This document shows, piece by piece, positions 10,542 through 21,400 of a stretch of DNA of 64,000 bases. The notes under the pieces were generated by a model. That model was not told the DNA's origin. It saw nothing but the letters and a program-made list of their open reading frames with translations, and did no database searches. How positions within the stretch are numbered: the stretch's first letter is position 1; every line of letters begins with the position of its first letter. The position numbers and the translations under genes are program-made. Origin of the DNA: Moesziomyces globuligerus (taxonomy: Eukaryota > Basidiomycota > Ustilaginomycetes > Ustilaginales > Ustilaginaceae); assembly GCA_030849465.1 (NCBI GenBank), contig JARVLF010000005.1, forward strand, positions 431,001 through 495,000. The letters are read 5' to 3'.

Positions 10542-10562
10542 CACACACACACACACACACAC
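10542..10562. repeat. (CA)n microsatellite in the RAD23 5' leader
   Basis: About ten CA dinucleotides end 11 bases before the RAD23 ATG, so the tract probably lies within the transcribed leader. Confidence 0.85.
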
Positions 10563-10573
10563 GCCAGCTCACC

Positions 10574-11854
10574 ATGAAGCTCTTGATCAAGTCGTTGGCC
10601 GGTGGCAACTTCCACCTGGACGCCGAACTCTCGGATACCATCGGCACCATCAAGACCAAGATCCAGGCCGAGCAGGGACACGCTCCCGAACTGCAGAAGA
10701 TCATCTTCTCCGGCAAGATCCTCACCGACGATAAGACCGTCGCCGACTGCAACATCAAGGAGAAGGACTTCCTCGTCGTAATGGTCTCCAAACCCAAGGC
10801 ACCCAAGCCCACCCCTGCCCCCGCTCCCGCCGCCGCAGCAGCGGCTGCGCCTTCCACCTCCGCCGCATCAGCAACCGCCACCACCGAGGCTACCAAGCCG
10901 TCCGAGTCCGCCGCTGCTACTGCTTCTGCGCCGGCTGATGCGGACATGCCTGCGGCTGCGGACGCCACTCCGGCAAAGACCGAGACTTCGACCGAGGCGA
11001 GCGCTGCCCAGACCGAGGCGACGCAAGCAGCGGGCTCCGGCTCGTCGGGAAGCTTCCTCACCGGAGGCCCGCTCGAGTCGGCCATGCAGAGCATGATGGA
11101 GATGGGCTTCGAGCGCGAGCAGGTTCAGCGCGCCATGCGCGCCGCCTTTAACAACCCAGACCGCGCCGTCGAGTATCTCATGACCGGCATCCCCGAGCAT
11201 CTCGCCAACCCGCCGCCTGCGCCTGCGCAAACGCCCACCGCCGGCGCCGCTGCGCCTGCTACGCCTGCAGCGCCTTCGGCCAGCGCGGCTGCGCGCGTCC
11301 CCGCCACGCCCGCCACGCCTTCCCCCGCCGGCCGCGCCGGCAACCTCTTTGAGGCCGCCGCCGCCGCCCAGCAGGCAGGTCGAGGCGGTGCTCGCAGCGC
11401 CGCGACGCCTGCGGCCGGAGCCGGCGCCGGCGCCGGTGCAGCGGGTGCTGCGGGTCTGCTCGGCGACGACGACGGCTCGGGCGAACAGGTGATCGACCTC
11501 GGCAACCCCGCCATGCTCGCGCAGCTCCAGCAGCTCGTCCAGCAGAACCCGGCCGCGCTCCAGCCGCTCGTCCAGGCCATCGCCCAGTCCAATCCGCAGC
11601 TCGCAGAGGCCATGAACCACGATCCCCAGGGCGTCCTCTCGCTCCTCGCAGGAGGCGCAGGTGCCGCAGGCGCAGACGAGATGGACCTCCCCACGCTCGC
11701 CGAACTCAGCGACGACGACCGCACCGCCGTCGAACAGATCGTCGCCATGGGCATCCCCGAAGCAAAGGCCATCGAGTCCTACTTCATGTGCGGCAAAAAC
11801 GTAGAGATGGCCGTCCAGTACTACTTTGAAAACCCGCAGGACTTTGACGACTAA
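10574..11854 (+). CDS. RAD23: Rad23, UbL-UBA proteasome shuttle and DNA repair protein
   Basis: A single-exon protein of 426 residues with the complete Rad23 order: ubiquitin-like domain (1-77, [20 protein letters not shown]), Ala/Pro linker, UBA1 (about 165-210, [20 protein letters not shown]), XPC/Rad4-binding domain (about 305-362, [20 protein letters not shown]) and C-terminal UBA2 (about 377-420, [20 protein letters not shown]). The family delivers ubiquitylated proteins to the proteasome and stabilises Rad4/XPC in nucleotide excision repair. The linkers are rich in alanine and proline. Length is close to the usual 370-430. The start at 10574 is fixed by the UbL domain beginning at Met1. 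Confidence 0.97.
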   Translation: MKLLIKSLAGGNFHLDAELSDTIGTIKTKIQAEQGHAPELQKIIFSGKILTDDKTVADCNIKEKDFLVVMVSKPKAPKPTPAPAPAAAAAAAPSTSAASATATTEATKPSESAAATASAPADADMPAAADATPAKTETSTEASAAQTEATQAAGSGSSGSFLTGGPLESAMQSMMEMGFEREQVQRAMRAAFNNPDRAVEYLMTGIPEHLANPPPAPAQTPTAGAAAPATPAAPSASAAARVPATPATPSPAGRAGNLFEAAAAAQQAGRGGARSAATPAAGAGAGAGAAGAAGLLGDDDGSGEQVIDLGNPAMLAQLQQLVQQNPAALQPLVQAIAQSNPQLAEAMNHDPQGVLSLLAGGAGAAGADEMDLPTLAELSDDDRTAVEQIVAMGIPEAKAIESYFMCGKNVEMAVQYYFENPQDFDD

Positions 11855-11978
11855 GCCGCGCCCACTCCCGCGCGCACGTCGCCCACATGTCGTTCACAGC
11901 TCGCAAGTTTTCACACTCTTTCTCAGTCTTCAGTGGTCACACCAGCGCGTCGATTTGGAGTGCAGAGGTGTGTGCGCA

Positions 11979-14900
11979 TCACGTCGCGGCGAGGTTGTCA
12001 AACAGCGACGAGACGGTGAGCTCGGCGAACCAGCCAGCATAGGCAGCTTGCGAAGCGGCCGCGGAGGAGGAGGAGGAGGAGTTTGGGGGGTGGAAGGTGA
12101 GGATGAGCGAGGTGTTGGGGTTGAGGAAGAAGGCGTTGGTGGGCAGGTGGGTGTTGGGGAGCGAAAAGAAGCCTGGATGAGAGGGAGGCGGGGTGAGGGT
12201 GACCCAGGGCGCGGTGGCGGTACCAGTATTGGCGACGCGCACGCGCCAGTGCGGCGAGTCGTCATCTGGCGGTAGAGCGTGGAGGCCAAGACGGGGTCGG
12301 AAGCCGTGGTGCGCGAGCGAGGTGAGGGTGGTGGTGAGAGAGGCCATGTGGGTCCAGTAGGTTGTAACGACCTCCTTGGTTCGCTCGAGGGGATCAAGGT
12401 CTAGGCGGACGTAGCAAGTCGTACCTGGACACAGCCTTGCTCTTTGTAGTTGCTCGAGGCGGTGCCAATCGCTATGTTGCTGCTTGAGCTCAATCTTGTA
12501 TCCGCGCACTCCGAGACGCGTTCCCTTGAAGTCGAACCACTCGATATGCACCGTATACGCGCCCGCGTGCTGAGGAGCACCGCTAAAGGCGACACCCAAC
12601 TCAAGCGAATCGTCCGTGGCATTGTACACGGCCATCGGCGCAGCCGCTGCCTGCACCGTGGCGAGCAGGTAGTGCGCCAGCTTCCAGGCGCCCGAGTACT
12701 CGACGCTCGCCCACGTCGTCCCCTGCCAAACATCATTGAGCTGCCAGACGATCAGCCCGCGATTGCGCTCGCGTCCCGCGGCGCCCCGACGGTAGACGGC
12801 CACCTGATTGGCCACATAGAGTGCATGGTACAGCTGGCTCGACTCGCTCCAGCGTCTCAACAACTCCCTACCCCTGCGACCCGAGTGGGCTGGATCGGGA
12901 AAGTAGGTGAGCACGCCCGCGCAGAGCTGCTGCATCCCCTCGTCCGCATCAAACGGATAGCTCAGGTTTCCGGCAGGAGGATGCTTCAGATGCGCACGCA
13001 CCACCGTCGAATCCACCGTACACTCGTCCGTCTCGTTGCCGGTCGCACACGCACCGGGAGGCAGGATCGATTCCAGCGCATGCACCGATGGCAGGGAGAA
13101 CATGCCGAACTCGACGACAAAGCGCACGCGCGGATACGTGTCGATCTCAAACGCCCGCGCTGCCTCGTAGCCGTAGTGCTCGCCCGTGCCATGCAGCTCT
13201 CTGCCGTGCGGATACCGATCGTAACGCCCCTGATACGGGTCGAGCGAGAGGTAGCCCGTGGTCGTCGAGCAAGGGATGTACGAGAGCGCCCGACTAGCAC
13301 GCAGCACTTGGTCGCGGACCGCATGGTCAAAGAGGCGTTCGTAGCCTCGCTTCCACTCGTCGTCGCGCGCGCGTCGGCCGTACCCGCCCAAAAAGTAGAG
13401 CTCACCTTCGTTGTTGCCGACGAGCGCCACGAGGCACGGATGGGCGACGAGGCTCGTCACGATCTGCGCCACCTCGGTGCGTACGTCGCGCACGAATTCG
13501 TCGTGGTACGCATAGAGCGAGGCGGCGAACATGACGTCGAGCCATACGAGCACGCCCATCTCGTCGCACGCCGCGAGGAGGTCGGGCGGAGGATAGCTAC
13601 CGCCGCCCCAGATGCGGACGAGGTTGACGTGCGCATGTGCGGCCGAGTCGAGCAGCCACCGCAGGTACGCTCGCGAGGTGCGCGGACCGAGCGTGTCGAG
13701 CGGGATGAGGCTCGTGCCGATCACGTAGACCTCGCGGCCGTTGATCAGCAGGCGGAAGTGCGAGCCGGGCATCACGCCCTCCGCGCTCGCCTGTGTGGGC
13801 GGGATGGACGAGAGGTCGAGCACGGCGGTGCGAAAACCGACGCGACGCTGCAGCTGCAGCTGCAGCTCGTCGCTCTGCACCACGAGCTCGTACAGCGTCG
13901 GCTCGCCGTAGCCGCGCGGCCACCACAGCTCGGGCGCATAATGACCGCTGCTGGGGATCTCGAATGTCGCGTGTAGCGGCGCGTTGAGCCCAGCCTCGAC
14001 TGTGTGCGACGAGAGCAGCGTGTCGAATGTGTACACGCCGAGCAAAGGCAGCGAGATGCGCACCGCCGGCCATGGCACGCTGTGCGATGCGAGGAGCGTC
14101 AGCGAGACGTTGAGGATCCAGTTGGCCTCGGCATCCGGCGGAGGTAGATTGTTGGTCTGCCCTTTGCGGTAGATGTCGACGCCCCAGGATATGACGTGGA
14201 CTGCGGGCTGAGGATCTTCGACAGCCGCATGCGAGGCAGTGGGTAGCTCGAGGAGGTAGGCGGGCTTATGTGGGCCGACGGGCACCAAAGCCGGTCCCCA
14301 GTCCCAGCCAAAGTCGGACTGCTGCTTGCGCACAAAGGTGCGGTGCGGATACTCGTAGTCGGACGTGCGGGAGCGCGTTGGGCTGTCGACCTGGTTCGGG
14401 TAGCCAGGATCGAAGCGTCGCGCCTGATCGGCAGCATACTCGTTTGTGTTGTTGAAGACGAGCGTCAGGTTGGTGTGGCCCTTGCCGAGCTGCCAGAGAT
14501 GCGGCGGGATGCGGACAGTGTGCCACGTGTGCTGGTTGTGGGTGTGCAGGATATGCTCTCCGCCCACAAGCACGTCGGCTACGGTGTCGAGCCCCTCAAA
14601 GTAGAGCCAATACTCGTGCGACTGCACGGCCTTGGAGCCGGCCTCGTCACGCTGGGGGCGGGTCTCTTGGAGGATGGGAGCCAGATCTGCAGTGTAGGTC
14701 CAGCTGGGCTCGTCGATGATCCAGCGCTGCCAGCCCTCGTTGAGGCCGATGGCGGGCTCGTCGATGATGCCTGCGCGGAGTAGGTCCAGATGTGCCAGGG
14801 ACGGCAGAAGCGCATCGACGTTGATGGATCCATTGGCGTTGGTCAGCGTCCAGTGCAGCTTGGCGGATGGCGCGTGCGCCAAAAAGGTTGGAAGGGCATG

Positions 14901-15128
14901 GCTCGGCTCATGGTCGGGCCCCGCGGTGGTGCCGCGCGCGCCTGTCAGCGTGTCGGTGCGAAGCCGCGGAGGGAATGCTCGCTGGTGGGTATGCTGGGAG
15001 GATAGCGACCAGACCCTGGCATTTGCGTCTGCGGGTATCTGCCAGGGCTGCTGCTGCTGGGGCTGGGTGCCGAGGGCGAGCGTAGCAGCAGCGAGGACGA
15101 GGGCAGCGATCGGCAGGAGCCTGCACAT
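11979..15128 (-). CDS. Secreted beta-mannosidase, glycoside hydrolase family 2
   Basis: A single-exon protein of 1049 residues with an N-terminal signal peptide (MCRLLPIAALVLAAATLALG). The GH2 layout is complete: N-terminal jelly-roll (LHWTLTNANG), Ig-like domain, and a TIM barrel with WGGGSYPPPDLLAACDEMG. The predicted acid/base is Glu574 in GNNEGE and the nucleophile is Glu673 in FVVEFGMFSLPS. It would release terminal beta-mannose from mannan-derived oligosaccharides or N-glycan cores. Several N-x-S/T sites fit a secreted or vacuolar glycoprotein. Length is somewhat above the usual 850-950, mostly through Ser/Pro-rich stretches. It is transcribed divergently from the monooxygenase gene at 15672. 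A long open frame on the opposite strand is a codon-bias shadow. Confidence 0.93.
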   Translation of the reverse strand: MCRLLPIAALVLAAATLALGTQPQQQQPWQIPADANARVWSLSSQHTHQRAFPPRLRTDTLTGARGTTAGPDHEPSHALPTFLAHAPSAKLHWTLTNANGSINVDALLPSLAHLDLLRAGIIDEPAIGLNEGWQRWIIDEPSWTYTADLAPILQETRPQRDEAGSKAVQSHEYWLYFEGLDTVADVLVGGEHILHTHNQHTWHTVRIPPHLWQLGKGHTNLTLVFNNTNEYAADQARRFDPGYPNQVDSPTRSRTSDYEYPHRTFVRKQQSDFGWDWGPALVPVGPHKPAYLLELPTASHAAVEDPQPAVHVISWGVDIYRKGQTNNLPPPDAEANWILNVSLTLLASHSVPWPAVRISLPLLGVYTFDTLLSSHTVEAGLNAPLHATFEIPSSGHYAPELWWPRGYGEPTLYELVVQSDELQLQLQRRVGFRTAVLDLSSIPPTQASAEGVMPGSHFRLLINGREVYVIGTSLIPLDTLGPRTSRAYLRWLLDSAAHAHVNLVRIWGGGSYPPPDLLAACDEMGVLVWLDVMFAASLYAYHDEFVRDVRTEVAQIVTSLVAHPCLVALVGNNEGELYFLGGYGRRARDDEWKRGYERLFDHAVRDQVLRASRALSYIPCSTTTGYLSLDPYQGRYDRYPHGRELHGTGEHYGYEAARAFEIDTYPRVRFVVEFGMFSLPSVHALESILPPGACATGNETDECTVDSTVVRAHLKHPPAGNLSYPFDADEGMQQLCAGVLTYFPDPAHSGRRGRELLRRWSESSQLYHALYVANQVAVYRRGAAGRERNRGLIVWQLNDVWQGTTWASVEYSGAWKLAHYLLATVQAAAAPMAVYNATDDSLELGVAFSGAPQHAGAYTVHIEWFDFKGTRLGVRGYKIELKQQHSDWHRLEQLQRARLCPGTTCYVRLDLDPLERTKEVVTTYWTHMASLTTTLTSLAHHGFRPRLGLHALPPDDDSPHWRVRVANTGTATAPWVTLTPPPSHPGFFSLPNTHLPTNAFFLNPNTSLILTFHPPNSSSSSSAAASQAAYAGWFAELTVSSLFDNLAAT

Positions 15129-15671
15129 GTCGAGCGACGCTCGTCAGGTACGCCAGGGATGATGCTGCCTGGGTGCAGATGCAAGAAGCTGACGTGCATC
15201 GAAGCGGTCTTGAAGTGCGAGTCGAGTGTGGGGGCCAAGGGTCCATTCTGTGGCCTAGGCCGTGTCTGACACGCCGGTGCTTCGTAATGACCGCTTTCTT
15301 GTGAGCGCTTCTGCGTAATCCAACCCGCGTTTGTTTGCGCTTTGGCAGCCGTGATTTCCTGGCGAATTCGCCGGCGCTCGCCTTTGTCGTAAAGCCGGGC
15401 AACAGAGTGTGAATCCAGCGTCCGAGTGTGGGGAAAGCCTGTGTCTGATGCTAACTAACCTATCTTCGCCAAGCGAGCATCGAGCTCTGCAACCGTGGTG
15501 GGACCGCTCGCACCACCTTTCCCCCACAACCTTCATTCCCACTCGCAACCTCTGTGTGCCTCGAAGCTCGACTTTGCCAATATCCGGCCACGGATCGCTC
15601 GACCTCGCTCATCAATATAAACTTGAGCCAGACCTGTCCTTCATTTCGAGCCGGCTCATAGACCCTCAGCA
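15129..15671. promoter_or_regulatory. Shared divergent promoter of beta-mannosidase and monooxygenase
   Basis: These 543 bases lie between two divergently transcribed start codons and contain no convincing gene. A TATA-like sequence (CAATATAAAC, near 15613-15622) lies about 50 bases upstream of the monooxygenase ATG at 15672. Confidence 0.5.
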
Positions 15672-16997
15672 ATGACGTCTGCAAACTCCGCCGCACCCCC
15701 GACCAACGCCTCCAAGCCCTTCAATGTCGCTGTCATCGGCGGCGGCATCGGCGGCCTGACGCTCGCCATCGGCTTGCACCAGCGTGGCGTGCCCGTCCAC
15801 ATCTTTGAGAGCGCGCCCAAGTTCGCCGAGATCGGCGCGGGCATTGCCATCGGACCCAATGCGCAGAATGCGCTCCAGCGTCTCGGCCTGTACGAGAGCT
15901 TCCTCGAGTTTGCCGACTTCCCCTCGCGCAATCTCTTCTTCCAGTGGCGCATGGGCGAGGGCGAAGAGCAGACGCTGCTCTCCGAGACCATCTGCAAGCA
16001 GTACGGTATGGCGAGCATCCACCGTGCCGAGCTCCTCGACACCTTTATCCACCGCATCCCCCGCGAGGTCTGCAGCTTTGGCAAGCGGCTCAAGTCGATC
16101 CAGCAGCCCGAATCGGCCGACGAAAAGGTGCAAATCACCTTTGACGACGGCTCGACCTTCGAGGCGGATGTGGTGATTGGCTGCGATGGAATCCACAGCC
16201 GCGTGCGCGGTGCGCTCGATCCCGCCACCGCAGGCCCCTCGGCCGTCGCTGGCTCGGACTCGCTCGTCTGGAGCGGCACTTGGGCCTATCGAGGCCTCAT
16301 CCCTCGCGAGCGCTTCGTCGCTGCGCTCGGCAAGGACAAGGGCGAGTTCTACGCCGACACGGCGCAGATGTTGCTGGCCAAGGACTCGCACGTGCTCATC
16401 TTCCCCATCCAGGGCGGCAAGACGGTCAACATCGTCGCCTTCCGCACCGACCGCTCGCGCTGGCCCGAGCGGACGCCCTTCCCCAAGGGCGACGCCTGGA
16501 TCCAGGAGACGTCCAAGGACGAGCTCATGCGCGACTTTGCCAACTACAGCTCGGACGTGATCAAGATGGTCGAGTGCATCGACAAGCCCAACAAGTGGGC
16601 GCTGCACCAGGTCGTGCCTTCGCTCACCTCGTTTGTCAACGGCCGCGTCATTGTCGCCGGCGATGCGGCGCACGGTGGCGTGCCCCACCAAGGCGCCATG
16701 GCAGGCCAGGCCATCGAGGACGCCCTCTTCCTCTCCAACCTCCTCTCGCATCCGCGCGTCCAGCGCCACAACCTCACCAAGGCGCTCGAGGTGTACGACC
16801 GCATCCGTGTGCCCAGAGCCAATCGCGTGCTCGAGTCTAGCCTCGAAGCCGGCGACACGTACGAGTTCCGCGGCGTCGCCGCCGACGATCCGCACAAGCT
16901 CGGCGAGCACCTCGTCGAGCGCTTCGATCACATCTGGGACTACGACCTGGACGCAGAGAAGAGACAGATGGAAGAGTGGATCGACGCCAACCTCTAG
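15672..16997 (+). CDS. FAD-dependent monooxygenase, salicylate hydroxylase-like
   Basis: A single-exon protein of 441 residues with all three signatures of group A flavoprotein hydroxylases. The dinucleotide-binding GGGIGG is at residues 23-28, the DG motif (VIGCDGIHSRVR) is near 166-177, and the GD motif (VIVAGDAAHGGVPHQGAMAG) is near 326-345. The motif wording (VPHQGAMAGQAIEDA) places it with salicylate hydroxylases, which convert salicylate to catechol with NADH or NADPH. Other aromatic acids are possible substrates. There is no signal peptide, so a cytosolic enzyme is expected. Smuts are known to have salicylate hydroxylases that use the plant hormone. Which paralogue this is cannot be decided here. 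Confidence 0.85.
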   Translation: MTSANSAAPPTNASKPFNVAVIGGGIGGLTLAIGLHQRGVPVHIFESAPKFAEIGAGIAIGPNAQNALQRLGLYESFLEFADFPSRNLFFQWRMGEGEEQTLLSETICKQYGMASIHRAELLDTFIHRIPREVCSFGKRLKSIQQPESADEKVQITFDDGSTFEADVVIGCDGIHSRVRGALDPATAGPSAVAGSDSLVWSGTWAYRGLIPRERFVAALGKDKGEFYADTAQMLLAKDSHVLIFPIQGGKTVNIVAFRTDRSRWPERTPFPKGDAWIQETSKDELMRDFANYSSDVIKMVECIDKPNKWALHQVVPSLTSFVNGRVIVAGDAAHGGVPHQGAMAGQAIEDALFLSNLLSHPRVQRHNLTKALEVYDRIRVPRANRVLESSLEAGDTYEFRGVAADDPHKLGEHLVERFDHIWDYDLDAEKRQMEEWIDANL

Positions 16998-17143
16998 CAC
17001 GGCCACTGCAGAGCGCCTGTTCTCTAGATGACAATCTCTTACCGGGTGAAGCGGTATATACAGATGAGGCTGGTGCGGGTGGATCGCTCGGACTGTGTTG
17101 GAGCGATCCGAGGTCGTTTTGTGCTGAGCCCTCCTTTTTTTTT

Positions 17144-17828
17144 TTACACGGTCTGTGAGCGTTAAATGGGTAGGAGACTGCTGGTCAGCAAGGAGCCGCA
17201 GACTTGGGAGAGACGACACGGAACGACGTACCTCGACACCGGTATACTCGCTCGAGACGGGGGGTTCGATGAAGGCGGCGTGGCCGAGGATGAGGAAGGC
17301 GGAGCTGCCGACGAGCCAGAAGACGAAGCCAAAGGGGCTTGCGAACCAGAGCATGAGGCCGCCGACGACAAATAGACCGGTGTAGAGGCTCTTCTGGGTG
17401 ATGACGTGTTCGCCCACCTGCATGGGTTCGGGCGCAAAGCGGTTGATGGCCCAGAAGCCGGCGACGAGAAAGATGAGGGCAAAGAGGAGGAGCATGTCGT
17501 TGATCATGCCGTACACGGTGAGCAGCGCGACGACCACGGCGTAGTTGCCCGAAAAGTGGCGCGTGTTGTACGTGATGCGCTGGAACGCCTCGTTGGTGTC
17601 CTGCGGGCGCGAGATGCGCTGATGGTCAAAGAACTCGCTCAGAGGTCGCAGCGACGACAGACGCTCCTGTCGCATGCTGCGAATCCGCTCGGGGACTGAG
17701 TTGCGGACAAGGCACCAGCCATGGATGAGCGTGGAGGATCAAAGTGTCAGTGTGCTGCCGTGGCTTGTCCGCATACATGTGCAGCTCGGCCACTCACTCT
17801 TCATGGCGATATCCAAAACCTGCGCCAT
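17144..17828 (-). CDS. PRA1/Yip3 family prenylated Rab acceptor (three exons)
   Basis: I reconstruct three exons: 17828-17798 (MAQVLDIAMK), 17695-17232 and 17152-17144, giving 167 residues. Intron 1 (102 bases) has donor GTGAGT and acceptor CTCAG; intron 2 (79 bases) has GTACGT and CACAG. The joined N-terminus reads KIPERIRSMRQERLSSLRPL and then SEFFDHQRISRP, the PRA1 signature. Two paired hydrophobic blocks follow (YAVVVALLTVYGMINDMLLL; TGLFVVGGLMLWF). PRA1 proteins act in the Golgi/ER membrane, displacing GDI from prenylated Rab GTPases. The last exon adds only Thr-Val after YTGVE. A nearer acceptor would leave a 29-base intron and end SAAPC, which I judge too short. The monooxygenase gene converges on it. 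Confidence 0.82.
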
Positions 17829-18472
17829 GATTGCGATACGCGTCGAGCCGCAGACACGGTACGGACGGCGTTGCGAGGACGAAGGACGGGTGGAAGAGGT
17901 GGTAGAATCCAAGCACGCGCTGTGCCGATGTAGCGAATTGTGGCCTGAAGTCCGGGCAAGATGGGTTGTCGCTCGCGAGATGATGGTGCAAGGAGGCGAG
18001 CATCGTCGACGCAATCCGACCCTTTGCAAGTGCATCGGAAGTCGGCTGTGCACTGCGAGGCGCCGCCCTCCGCCCTCCGCTCGACGACGCGACCCTGTCG
18101 GCACTGCAACACTGCAACACTGCCTTGCCCTGCCTTGCCCTGCCTTGCCCTGCCTTACACCGCTCAGCCTGCTCAGCCTGCTCAGCCTGCTCAGCCTGCT
18201 GGCAGCAAGCACCGACTGCCCGCCGCACACAACCCTGCCCGCGCCCGCACGCGTCCGCAGGCTGAGCTGGAAGAATTGAACCTAGCATTTTCATAATGTG
18301 TTGAAAATCAAAACTCAACATATTTTCGCAGGGGTCCACGTATCCCGAGACTCTCTCCACCGATGTGGACCCTTCATCCTGCTAATCCTGCTAGCGACCG
18401 ATGACATGATGTTGGTATTGATCATAAAATACATAGCTCTGGCCTTCAACAGATCGTCGCCGAAGAGCGAGC
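17829..18472. other. Intergenic region with short tandem repeats
   Basis: No gene is supported between the PRA1 start and the adenylate cyclase stop codon. The region includes two adjacent tandem arrays (18119-18201). A more AT-rich stretch at about 18290-18440 probably carries the cyclase 3' untranslated region. Confidence 0.5.
18119..18201. repeat. Two adjoining tandem arrays (10-base and 9-base units)
   Basis: About three to four copies of TGCCTTGCCC are followed, after a few bases, by about four copies of CTCAGCCTG. A doubled ACTGCAAC unit lies just before them. I cannot assign a function. Confidence 0.8.
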
Positions 18473-21400
18473 TCATGGTTGCAACTCGGGCAGTCGACCC
18501 CGTGGACTCGCCACGGGGCTCGACCACGCAAGTGCATTGGTTCGCGGCGCGGGCGGCGCCAGCAGCAGGCTGTGCAGCAGCTCGAGCACGCCGACCTCGG
18601 TCGCGTCCGACTCCGACTCGCCGCCTGCCGCCATTCGGTCGCGCACCACGTTGAGCGTCAGCGACGACACTGCGTTCTGGATGCGCGTCGTCAGCTGCTC
18701 CAGGATGCCCACCAGCTCCTCGTCCGTCGCATCGTCGCGGATGCTGTAGATCAGCAGCTCGGGCCGCATGTTGAGCATCGTCTCGACTCCTTTGCGCCGC
18801 GCCTGGTGCGACAGCACACGCCTGCCGCCATCCTCGCCGCCGCACAGCTCGCCCTCCATCGGATTGCGCGTCGCTTCGCTCGACGGCGTCGTCGGCTGCG
18901 ACCGATGCTCCTCCTCTTGGTCCTGCGCTGCCAAAATGCCCGGGCAGACTGTCGAGTTGGAGAGGTACTCCAGACGCAGGCACAGCATGCCCACCTGCTT
19001 GACGTCTTCAATGTCCAGCAGCTGCACCGTCGGCTCGTACACCTGCGCACGCGGCGCATCCGGCGCATCGTCCGTCTTGGCCTGCTCCAGCCGCCCTGCC
19101 AACTGCTTCGGATACACCAGCCACAGCATCTCGGGCGTCTCGAGTCCCTTGAGTCGACGCTCGCCGAGCTGCGACAGTCCGAAGCCCATCCTGCGCAGCA
19201 GCACCACGTCCCTGCTCACGTTCGGATTCAGCAGCCGGAACGCGTCCTCGTCCAGCTCCTCCTCCGTCTTGGCCACCTGCTCCCCTTCGCCCTCGCCGCC
19301 CGCATCGGCCGCCTGCGATTCGTCAAACGTACCCAGCAGGCCCTGCAGCTCCTTGATCACGTCCTTGCTCGCCAGAATCTGACCGCCGTCGGCCGCGCCA
19401 CTGATCCTGGCTGCGCGATTGACCATCGGTCCAAAGTAGTCCATACGTCGCGTGATCGGATCCGCTTCGCACACAGGTCGACCCCAGTGGATGCCCATGC
19501 GCACCGACAGACCGCGGTGGATCAGCTCGCCCGAAGCGTCGTACACCTCTTTGCCGTCCTCGCTGTCCAGGATCTCGCGCGGCCAGTCCTCCTGCAGCAG
19601 CTGCTGCTGCACCGTGAAGCACCATAGCAGCGCCGCAGTCACCGACGGGAACGACACCATGAACGCGTCGCCTTCCGTCTTGACCTCGTAGCCGCCGATC
19701 GTACGCAGCTGCCTTCGCAGCAGATAGTTGTGCAGTCGCATCGCCGTCTGCATCCCATTGTTTGTCTCCCACAGCGACGTCGAGTTCTTGATATCCGTAA
19801 ACACCAGCGCCACTTGGCCGATCGGCGGCGCCACCTCGCGATCCAGACGTGCCAACGTCCGGTCGCTCGGCAGCTCCTCGCGGAATCGCCGCCCGGCCTT
19901 CTTGATCGCATCGTTGTTCTGGTAGCTGGCAAAGCTCACCGCACCGCCGTTCCTCTGGTCGGATCGATAGAACAGATCGCCCACCGACACCACCATCACC
20001 ATGATGCTCTCTTCAGCACCGTAGCTGATGGCAAAGTCCCTCAGCTTCTGCGCCGCAATCATCGGGTCGTTTCGCTGCGTGCGCGCGATGTCGACCGCCG
20101 TCTGGTACGAGACGTACTGCCACAGCGTGCGGTTGGCGATGATCACAAACTCGTCCGAGTCCGCGAGCTGCACCGTCGTCACAGCGGGCGCAGCGTTGAC
20201 GATCGGGAACAGATGGTAGTATCCGAACGAGCGTGAGACGTCGAGCATGTCGTTGACGTAGCCTCGCAGCGAGACCCATCCTTCCGCCGACCTAATTCGC
20301 TCGATCTCGGCCCGGTCGAAAGGCTCGTGCTTGACGCTTACCAGGTGCGCTGTACCGCCGTTGCGCGACATGACCGCCAGTGCATCTCCGGCGTTGGCGA
20401 TGTATAGCGTGCGACCGGCCACGTACGCCACGATGGCCGAGGCACCGGCGCGCCAGTCGTGCTTGTTCGAGGCTGCGGCGATCGCCGGCGCCGAGCTGCG
20501 CGTCGCATCTGCAGCCGCTTCCGCCTGCGCCTCGGACAGCTTGCGACTGCCGTCGTTGATCAATGCATCCGCATAGTCCTTCTGCAGGCGCAAAAAGGCG
20601 CGTCGCAGCGCATCGGGCACCGACACGGGCTCGGTAGACTTCTCGTTCTGGTGCTTTTGAAACTCCCACGAGACGCGATGGCCGCACCACTCGGCGAGGT
20701 GATGGGCAATGCGACTGCCCACGTGCGCGCCGTGGCCGCGGCCATCGAAGAGGCCAAAGATGCACTCGCCCTCGTCCTTGCGGAAGCTCGGGATGACGAG
20801 ATCAATGACGCTCAGGTTGTCGTGCTTGCCAAGCGCGTCGGCGATGCCATAGGCCATGCCGTTGATCTGCGAGAGCGAGGTGCGCACACGGCGATTTTCC
20901 GACTCGTCCGGTGTAGCATTCGAGTGGAGCGGCATCGTCACATCCATGAGGCCGAGCATGCGCAGCTTGGTCAGCCGGCTGAAGTCCGAGATGTTGGACT
21001 TGCGTGTGAAGCCCATCTCGCTGAGCTTGGTCTTGATCTCGAGACGCGTGTTGCCCGACAGATTGAGGTAGCGCAGCTCGGGGTTCATGTTCCAGTTCCA
21101 GTCGTAATGCCAATTGGCAATGTTGTACTTGAGCACATTGTTACCGACGTCCAGGTTGGCGAGCTTCTTGAGCTTGCCGAGCTCGGTGGGCAAGGTAGTG
21201 AGCTTGTTTGAGTTGAGATGCAGGATGCGAAGCTCCTGCAACACCACGAGATCATCCGAGGGGATGGTGCTCAGCTGGTTGCCGCTGATGTAAAGCTCGC
21301 GCAGCCTGGTGAGCGTCTGCAAGCTGAAATCTGGAATCTCAAAGATCTCGTTGAAGCTGAGGTTGAGCACCTCGAGCGCGGTCAACTCTGAAAGCACGGT

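Larger units (their letters stand above)
9428..10573. other. Intergenic region and RAD23 promoter
   Basis: I see no gene. The stretch contains a three-copy 10-base repeat (10296-10325) and ends with a CA microsatellite just before the RAD23 start codon. Short open frames on both strands carry no recognisable features. Confidence 0.5.

Noticed and set aside
12450..13976. 508-codon plus-strand frame inside the beta-mannosidase gene
   Set aside because: Antisense shadow of a GC-rich coding exon; Arg/Ala/Val-rich composition and no recognisable motif.
17203..17231. 29-base intron at the end of the PRA1 gene giving a C-terminal SAAPC
   Set aside because: Shorter than any intron seen here; the acceptor 50 bases further on gives a normal 79-base intron.
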